Part shown: piece after piece, positions 1-4,933 of the stretch
How the letters are laid out: each line of letters starts with the position of its first letter
How positions within the stretch are numbered: position 1 is the stretch's first letter
Source of the DNA: JBFKOL01 sp041628815
Lineage (GTDB): Bacteria > Bacteroidota > Bacteroidia > Chitinophagales > Saprospiraceae
Length of the DNA stretch: 14,662 bases
Direction: 5' to 3'
Assembly (NCBI GenBank): GCA_041628815.1
Contig: JBFKOL010000077.1
Coordinates: 1-14,662, forward strand
Position numbers and translations under genes: made by a program
The notes under the pieces: model-generated
The model's input: the letters and a program-made list of their open reading frames with translations, nothing else
Database searches by the model: none
Told to the model about the DNA's origin: nothing

Positions 1-358
1 CTGGAGGAATAGTACTAAGACAACTACTAATTGATAAGTCTATCCTAAATATCAATGGCCGACTGAATCTGTAGCTCAGATGGTCAGAACGCCCGTACGG
101 GAGGTCGGGAGTTCAAGTCCGCCTCACGCTACATTAGTACGGGCTCCTGTTTCAACAAGGCAGGTTGAGACACTATAACCATGGTGGTCTTTACGATTAA
201 TTACCTATTTGCCATCAAAGCCTCAGCCCTGACTTAAATAAAATCACGCGTCACTCGGCCCGACCTCTTAAAAACCAACCATTAAAACAACCTCAAACCA
301 GTCCTGCTTAGGAATTTTTTAAGGACCTTGTCATCTGATTCTAATATCAACCTTCGCC
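1..358. other. Non-coding left end of window
   Basis: No convincing coding region lies in this 358-bp stretch. It contains a decayed tRNA-like sequence (about 65-131) and an imperfect 9-bp inverted repeat at 148-156/164-172 with a 7-nt loop, one G·U pair and no following T-run. A small hairpin, TCCT-GCTT-AGGA (302-313), is followed by six T (315-320). The last element could be a weak terminator for something upstream or part of the leader of the MFS gene that starts at 359. No clear Bacteroidota promoter (TTTG / TAnnTTTG) was seen. Confidence 0.6.
65..131 (+). pseudogene. Decayed tRNA-like sequence
   Basis: The block TAGCTCAGATGGTCAGAAC (72-90) matches the U8-A9, D-stem and D-loop of a bacterial tRNA, and AGGTC (102-106) plus GTTCAA (111-116) matches a variable loop and T-loop. 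If residues are placed on the tRNA model, the anticodon arm would be only CCCGTACGGG (92-101). That is 10 nt instead of 17, and it is a perfect palindrome with no room for a 7-nt anticodon loop. The T-stem pairs at only 3 of 5 positions. The predicted acceptor halves (65-71 and 124-130) give only two terminal wobble pairs. A separate perfect 6-bp match, TGTAGC (70-75) with GCTACA (128-133), exists but uses bases needed for the D-stem. No CCA is encoded. I conclude it is a tRNA remnant and not a working tRNA; its original identity cannot be read because the anticodon is gone. Confidence 0.55.
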
Positions 359-1582
359 ATGACCCAGGTCCAACTCGGTCTCAAACAAAACTGGAAGCAA
401 TTCTCCCTGCTGGTCATCATTAACGCCTTTGTAGGTGGTGTCGTCGGACTGGAAAGGACCATCTTGCCAGAGCTGGCCGAAACGGAATTTGCCATAGCCG
501 CCAAAACGGCGATACTATCTTTTATTATCGTCTTTGGCATCGTCAAAGCCATAACCAACTATTACACCGGTGCGCTGGCCAACCGGCTGGGAAGAAAAAA
601 TTTGCTGGTATACGGCTGGCTAATTGCACTGCCGATACCCTTTATCCTTATCTATGCACAGTCCTGGAACTGGATTTTGTTGGCCAATGTATTGCTAGGG
701 ATCAACCAGGGCCTCACATGGTCGAGCACAGTCGTGATGAAAATCGACCTGGTCGGCGAGAAGAATAGGGGCCTGGCCATGGGACTCAACGAATCATCCG
801 GATACCTGGCTGTTGGTGCCGTTGCCTTCCTTACCGGCTGGATAGCTTCCGAATATGGCGTCAGACCTTATCCTTTCTATTTGGGTATCGCTTTCGTGAT
901 AATCGGTTTATTATCCAGTTGGCTACTGGTCAAGGATACCGTCCACCACGTGACCGCCGAGACCACCACGAGCAACATCCCCATGCTGAAAAACGTATTC
1001 CGGGAAACCACATGGATTAACCGAAACCTCGGATCCATCTCGCAGGCAGGCCTGGTCAACAACCTCAACGATGGAATGGTCTGGGGGCTGTTCCCCATAT
1101 TACTGGCGGCAAAACAGTTTGACCTTGAACAGATCGGCAAAATCGTCGCCTTGTATCCCATGGTGTGGGGGCTGGGTCAACTCTTCACTGGCAAAATGGC
1201 GGACCACCTGAATAAAAAATATATGCTGTTCTGGGGAATGCTCTCTCAAGGCGTGGCCCTGTTTCTTATGATCTTTGCGCAAAACTTCTTTCACTTTGCC
1301 GTCCTGTCTGCTATCCTCGGCATTGGCACAGCCATTGTCTATCCCACCTTCCTTGCCGCCATTGCTGATTTTGCCCACCCGCAGCAAAGGGCCGAAAGCA
1401 TCGGTGTATTCCGTCTGTGGCGTGACCTGGGATATGCGATCGGTGCGTTGCTGACCGGCCTCCTCGCCGACTTCTTCGGTATCCACTGGGCAGTGGGTGC
1501 CATCGGATTATTAACCGTACTCTCAGCTATGGTGATATACGGAAGGATGGAATCCGGAGACAACTCCAAGAAATACGCGTGA
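359..1582 (+). CDS. Major facilitator superfamily transporter
   Basis: A 407-aa integral membrane protein of usual MFS length, with about 12 hydrophobic helices in two halves. The loop after helix 2 carries the MFS signature GALANRLGRK (residues 71-80). A degenerate copy, GKMADHLNKK (278-287), sits at the matching place in the second half, after the central loop at about 192-225 (polar, ETTTSN). The stretch RGLAMGLNESSGYLAVG (137-153) lies where motif C of drug/proton antiporters is found, and RDLGYAIGALLTGLLAD (355-371) fits helix 11. This supports a secondary transporter of the inner membrane, probably an exporter of small molecules; the substrate cannot be told. The ATG at 359 is the first in frame and gives a short cytoplasmic N-terminus; there is no Shine-Dalgarno, as is common in Bacteroidota. 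The gene stands alone and converges on the patatin gene 18 bp away. The class is certain, the substrate unknown. Confidence 0.9.
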   Translation: MTQVQLGLKQNWKQFSLLVIINAFVGGVVGLERTILPELAETEFAIAAKTAILSFIIVFGIVKAITNYYTGALANRLGRKNLLVYGWLIALPIPFILIYAQSWNWILLANVLLGINQGLTWSSTVVMKIDLVGEKNRGLAMGLNESSGYLAVGAVAFLTGWIASEYGVRPYPFYLGIAFVIIGLLSSWLLVKDTVHHVTAETTTSNIPMLKNVFRETTWINRNLGSISQAGLVNNLNDGMVWGLFPILLAAKQFDLEQIGKIVALYPMVWGLGQLFTGKMADHLNKKYMLFWGMLSQGVALFLMIFAQNFFHFAVLSAILGIGTAIVYPTFLAAIADFAHPQQRAESIGVFRLWRDLGYAIGALLTGLLADFFGIHWAVGAIGLLTVLSAMVIYGRMESGDNSKKYA

Positions 1583-1600
1583 AGATTTGGGAAGAATTCT

Positions 1601-2827
1601 TTACACAAACCCTTCAAAATGATTACCCTTAACCATATCTTCCGCAAAAGCCTTTCCGATCTCATCTAGTTTTGGGATGTTTCCAGGGTTATCTAGGCTG
1701 TGTAAGGGTCCTAGCTGGTCATTGTATTTCTCCATACCAACCCGGCTCATAGGCTCTTTATTAAATTGCGCATTGTACCTGAGATAGGTGAGCATGGGCT
1801 GCCCCCCGAGGTACTCATCCTTCAGGTCTCCCAATTCCTCATCGATAAAGGTAGGTTGCGGCGTATGGGCAAGGGATTGCAGGACGGTCTGGTTCATCTC
1901 CGAAGCGTCTTGCAGGAAATTATCTACGATGATGCCCAGGAATTGCGGTAGGAACTTCTTTTTGAGAATATCTTGTGCCCCCTCGCGATAATCTGAAAAA
2001 CCTGTACCCACGGATACCATCAGGATATCATCGCGACCGGTTTTCCATCGAAAGGGAAAACGGTTAAGCGTGGACATGAGAAATAGATAAAGTGCGGGGT
2101 TGTTGAGACTTCCTATGCCCCCATCGATAAAAGCACCGGTCACTTCCGTCCTTACTGGTTCATGGGTCTTTTTGTGGTGGTCCATAAAAAAATACCTGAT
2201 TTCTTTAGGTTTGAATGTACCTGGCGCCGCAGTACTCGCCCGGATGATGTCGCTGATCATGATCGTGCGTTTTCCGCATTTGACCTTATCAGGGAGATTG
2301 CTATAGGCAGAAGATTCTTCACCTGTATCTCCATAGCCCCTGGACCTGGGGTGATTGCAGAATGGGGTGGTGGCGCGTTTATCCGCCATAGTCGTAAAAA
2401 TGCACAAACCGGTCCGCATCCGTTCGTCTCCCAGGGTCCAGTCTTTGAAATGATCCTGAAGCATGAGTTGCATTTCCTCATCCGAAAACTTGCCTGTGAA
2501 CAAGCTGGGCAGCGGACCCAGCAGCCGGAAATACCACCGCTTCGGTTTAAAAATCCGGGGGCCAAGTTCGTTGTAGATGCGGCTGATCTCATCTACAGGC
2601 CTTCCCATCGCCAGGAAGGCAGCAATGATGGAGCCCGTACTGGTGCCACCTATGAGGTCAAAGTAGTCACTGAGCACCAGATCATCCTTGTTGGTATGTA
2701 TTCTCAATTCAGACTCGATGCGTTTTAAAAACCCAAGAGTTATAACGCCCCTGATGCCTCCGCCGTCCAGTGAAAGAATTTTTTTTGGACCAGGTGCATT
2801 GAATCTTGACAAAAGGGAAAGACTCAT
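1601..2827 (-). CDS. Patatin-like phospholipase (acyl hydrolase)
   Basis: A 408-aa protein with the complete patatin Ser-Asp dyad. The oxyanion motif DGGGIRG is at residues 21-27, and the nucleophile elbow GGTSTGS (60-66) places the catalytic serine at 63. The catalytic aspartate is D235 in the DGG motif (235-237), followed by the usual N-N-P. The family hydrolyses acyl chains from phospholipids or other lipids. No signal peptide is seen, so it is probably cytoplasmic or peripheral at the membrane. I choose the ATG at 2827, which puts DGGGIRG about 20 residues from the N-terminus as in relatives. A frame-compatible TTG at 2944 would add 39 residues, of which 16 are just the translation of an 8-bp tandem repeat, so I reject it. 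The C-terminal third (about 290-408) has no motif I recognise. It is divergent from the subtilase at 3092. A role in lipid turnover or in defence is possible, but nothing here decides. Confidence 0.92.
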   Translation of the reverse strand: MSLSLLSRFNAPGPKKILSLDGGGIRGVITLGFLKRIESELRIHTNKDDLVLSDYFDLIGGTSTGSIIAAFLAMGRPVDEISRIYNELGPRIFKPKRWYFRLLGPLPSLFTGKFSDEEMQLMLQDHFKDWTLGDERMRTGLCIFTTMADKRATTPFCNHPRSRGYGDTGEESSAYSNLPDKVKCGKRTIMISDIIRASTAAPGTFKPKEIRYFFMDHHKKTHEPVRTEVTGAFIDGGIGSLNNPALYLFLMSTLNRFPFRWKTGRDDILMVSVGTGFSDYREGAQDILKKKFLPQFLGIIVDNFLQDASEMNQTVLQSLAHTPQPTFIDEELGDLKDEYLGGQPMLTYLRYNAQFNKEPMSRVGMEKYNDQLGPLHSLDNPGNIPKLDEIGKAFAEDMVKGNHFEGFV

Positions 2828-2835
2828 ATTAAGTG

Positions 2836-2875
2836 ATTTGGCGATTTGGTGATTTGGCGATTTGGTGATTTGGTG
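2836..2875. repeat. 8-bp tandem repeat, five units
   Basis: Five uninterrupted units read ATTTGGCG, ATTTGGTG, ATTTGGCG, ATTTGGTG, ATTTGGTG, with a partial unit (GTG) before the first. The array ends 9 bp from the patatin start codon at 2827 and so lies in its 5' leader. Because 8 is not a multiple of 3, loss or gain of a unit changes the leader length and would shift any reading frame running through it. From memory, this ATTTGGTG-type tandem is seen in intergenic DNA of several Bacteroidota; that has not been checked here. Confidence 0.85.
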
Positions 2876-3022
2876 AAACGTGCTTACATCGATGAAGGGG
2901 CCCCGGTTGTCTTTATGGGTATATGTAAAATAGAAGAAAATCAATCGTGAGACACTAAAAACTCCTTAAAATCGAGTATTTACATATCGTCCTTTTCCCT
3001 GTATATTGACTAGGTTAAATAA

Positions 3023-3046
3023 CACTGCAGTGACACCTCCCAGGTG
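3023..3046. promoter_or_regulatory. Two adjacent small dyads before subtilase gene
   Basis: The perfect 10-bp palindrome CACTGCAGTG (3023-3032) is followed at once by CACCT-CCC-AGGTG (3034-3046), a 5-bp inverted repeat around three C. They lie 46-69 bp before the subtilase start. The spacing suits an operator or a leader hairpin, but short palindromes like these also occur by chance. Confidence 0.3.
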
Positions 3047-3091
3047 AACTGTTTGTAAGGCGTTTTTTCTATCAACCAAAAAAATAATGAC

Positions 3092-4516
3092 ATGTCTAAA
3101 ATTGATGTCCTCGTGGAGATCACCAAAGCTCAACCTGCAGCCTTTACCACTTTCAGCTCTATTGAAACACCGTCCGGGATGGTCGAAGAAGGAGAAAAGC
3201 TGCTTTCCAACCTTTCCGGATTCGGATTGGAAGTGACCAGCGACTACGCACCCATTCCTTTGTTTGGAGAAAAAGAAGAAGAATTTGAAGCCGTTGGGTT
3301 GCCCGAATTCAGCCGCTCCACGACGAATGAAGATGTTACCTCAAAATCTATGGTTGTCCCATGCCGTATGGACGCTTCAGCAATCGACAAGTTGCAAAAG
3401 AAGAGAGGCTATAAGGTATGGCCCAATTCTCAAATCGACCTTTTCAACAATGTAGAAGCACATGAAATCGTGGGCCACCAAGATGAGGAGGCTGACCTGT
3501 TCGACTTGGCATCGTCAGCCGCCGGCACCGATTGCAGACCTTACAGACCAGGTGTGACGATGGCTGCCATCCGTCAACTTCTGGGAGTCAAGGTGTTGTG
3601 GGACCACGGATTTCGAGGACAGAATATCGTCGTTGGTATTATCGATGAAGGTGTCAATGGTGGCGTTTACCCCGTAATCGGCGGATATGCCAGACCGGGT
3701 GCATCCCGCCAACCCGGGACTGCACCTGTTACCAGTCATGGTTCTATGTGCGCAGCTGATGTCCTCGTGGCAGCACCAGCGGCCAAATTATATGATTATC
3801 CTTTCCTAGGTGTCCAGAACTCCGGTGGAGCCATCACCATGTTCCAGCAGGTTTTGAATCAACGTAGACTGGACGGAACTCCTCATATCACCAACAACAG
3901 TTATGGTTTCTATACCAGACCCGACAGAAACCGATGGCCCAATCACGAAGTATGGGACGTAAACCACCCCCTGAACAGGAAGATTCGGGAAGTGGTGGCT
4001 TCCGGTTCACCAACATTTTTTGCTGCAGGTAATTGTGGTGCACCATGTGGATCAGGCCGATGCGGTACGGGCGATGTGGGTCCTGGCAACTCGATTCACG
4101 GCCCCAACAGCCTAAAAGAGGTCATCACCATAGCTGCTGTCAACAGCCGGCATGAAAGAATTGGCTACTCTTCGCAGGGACCCGGTGGTTTCGAACGAAA
4201 TAAACCCGATTTTTCGGGATACTCGCATTTCTTCGGCAATTTTGGCCCAGGCAGACCCGGAGGACTGTCCAGTCCGTTCGACAACGGGACATCTGCAGCA
4301 TCTCCTGTAGCAGCTGGTGTCGGTGCCCTTCTGATAAGTGCCTTTCCGACGCTTTCTCCCGCCGAACTCAAAACCAGCCTTATCAATGGAGCCTACGATA
4401 TAGGATCTCCAGGCAGAGATTTTGACACGGGCTATGGCATAATCAATGCTGCAGCTTCCTACCACGACCAGATCCGAAGCGTCATCAACCGCATCTGTGG
4501 TCGCAGGAGAAGATAA
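3092..4516 (+). CDS. Subtilase (peptidase S8) without signal peptide
   Basis: A 474-aa serine protease with a full S8 catalytic set: Asp185 in VGIIDEG, His216 in SHGSMCAAD, oxyanion Asn314 in AAGN, and Ser401 in NGTSAASP. The end of the domain shows the usual GYGIINA (447-453). The first 165 residues are not part of the catalytic fold. Residues about 4-10, 33-57 and 86-117 could form a split, enlarged propeptide-like (I9/ferredoxin-like) domain with an acidic insert; this is my inference. The N-terminus MSKIDVLVEITK is not a signal peptide, so the enzyme is either intracellular or exported in an unrecognised way. Three cysteines follow the oxyanion Asn (C315, C319, C324), an unusual loop that could bind metal or form disulfides. 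The protein ends in four arginines. A 111-aa lipoprotein gene follows 43 bp downstream on the same strand and may be its partner. Confidence 0.92.
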   Translation: MSKIDVLVEITKAQPAAFTTFSSIETPSGMVEEGEKLLSNLSGFGLEVTSDYAPIPLFGEKEEEFEAVGLPEFSRSTTNEDVTSKSMVVPCRMDASAIDKLQKKRGYKVWPNSQIDLFNNVEAHEIVGHQDEEADLFDLASSAAGTDCRPYRPGVTMAAIRQLLGVKVLWDHGFRGQNIVVGIIDEGVNGGVYPVIGGYARPGASRQPGTAPVTSHGSMCAADVLVAAPAAKLYDYPFLGVQNSGGAITMFQQVLNQRRLDGTPHITNNSYGFYTRPDRNRWPNHEVWDVNHPLNRKIREVVASGSPTFFAAGNCGAPCGSGRCGTGDVGPGNSIHGPNSLKEVITIAAVNSRHERIGYSSQGPGGFERNKPDFSGYSHFFGNFGPGRPGGLSSPFDNGTSAASPVAAGVGALLISAFPTLSPAELKTSLINGAYDIGSPGRDFDTGYGIINAAASYHDQIRSVINRICGRRRR

Positions 4517-4559
4517 AAGGGAACTGAAACGAATCTGGAGAAATTGTAGTTTTAATGGT

Positions 4560-4895
4560 ATGAAAAGTTGCTCCTGGCGTTACCTGGCATTGTTTGCAGT
4601 GCTTTTGTTTCCAGCATGCAATCCAGGTAACATGCAAAGAGTTCCTGTCAACGAAAACGCTAAAATGAACGCATGGTTGATAACCGTCGAGGCAAGTGCT
4701 AACCTGAAAGAAGTCACAGATGCTATAACAAGGGCTGGTGGCACCATCGATGAGCAATTTGAGCCAATAACTATGAATGAAAACGAACTGGTTATTCGGG
4801 TCTTTGGCAGTGCAGAACTGGCCAACAAATACAAAGCCATCCCCCATGTAATGAGTGTTTACCCCGATTCCGAAATGGAGCCCTTTAAGGGATGA
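4560..4895 (+). CDS. Small lipoprotein with I9-like propeptide/inhibitor fold
   Basis: A 111-aa protein. Residues 1-20 are a lipoprotein signal: K2, a hydrophobic run (about 8-17) and a lipobox ending FPAC, so Cys20 would be lipidated. Residues about 38-108 follow the β-α-β-β-α-β order of subtilisin propeptides (inhibitor I9). WLITVEA (39-45) is strand 1, LKEVTDAITRAGGTID (49-64) is helix 1 plus strand 2, and ELVIRVFG (76-83) is strand 3. AELANKYKAIP (85-95) is helix 2, and VMSVYPDSEMEP (97-108) resembles the V-x-x-V-E-x-D end of such domains. This family normally folds and inhibits subtilases, and free-standing examples exist in fungi. The resemblance is by eye only. The gene follows a subtilase, so a protease-inhibitor pair is an attractive inference, but the subtilase has no visible export signal while this protein does. 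I use the ATG at 4560; an in-frame ATG at 4446 would bury the signal peptide and overlap the subtilase gene. Confidence 0.75.
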   Translation: MKSCSWRYLALFAVLLFPACNPGNMQRVPVNENAKMNAWLITVEASANLKEVTDAITRAGGTIDEQFEPITMNENELVIRVFGSAELANKYKAIPHVMSVYPDSEMEPFKG

Positions 4896-4933
4896 AACAG
4901 GGTTGAATAAGTATTATTGGTTCTCGGATAAAA

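Larger units (their letters stand above)
2828..3091. promoter_or_regulatory. Divergent intergenic region, patatin / subtilase
   Basis: This 264-bp stretch separates two divergently read genes and must hold their start signals. It contains the 8-bp repeat array near the patatin end and the palindrome GGGGCCCC (2897-2904). It also has a spaced imperfect inverted pair, ATATGTAAAATA (about 2921-2932) against TATTTACATAT (about 2974-2984), and two small dyads at 3023-3046. No good match to the Bacteroidota promoter consensus was found by eye, so the promoters themselves are not placed. Confidence 0.45.

Noticed and set aside
148..172. Inverted repeat TGTTTCAAC/GTTGAGACA as a terminator
   Set aside because: It has a 9-bp stem with one wobble but no T-run on either side and no gene ending upstream in the window.
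1100..1486. 128-aa open frame antisense to the MFS gene
   Set aside because: No domain; the sense frame is a clear 12-helix transporter.
1592..1601. Palindrome AAGAATTCTT between the convergent MFS and patatin genes as a terminator
   Set aside because: It is AT-rich, has no loop and no following T-run; a perfect 10-bp palindrome of this composition is weak evidence.
2162..2728. 188-aa open frame antisense to the patatin gene
   Set aside because: It is a shadow of the real gene: patatin motifs are on the other strand and this frame shows no recognisable domain or start context.
2836..2875. CRISPR-like repeats
   Set aside because: The units are 8 bp and directly adjacent, with no spacers; this is a simple tandem repeat.
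2828..2944. 39-residue N-terminal extension of the patatin protein
   Set aside because: It needs a TTG start, and 16 of its residues are the translation of the 8-bp tandem repeat; family proteins begin close to the DGGGIRG motif.
1601..4516. Patatin plus subtilase as an anti-phage defence pair
   Set aside because: Patatins and proteases do serve as effectors in some defence systems, but no sensor, nucleotide cyclase, NTPase or mobile-element context is present here.
4446..4559. Upstream ATG for the small lipoprotein (149-aa form)
   Set aside because: It would overlap the subtilase gene by 71 bp and place a charged 38-residue segment before the lipoprotein signal.
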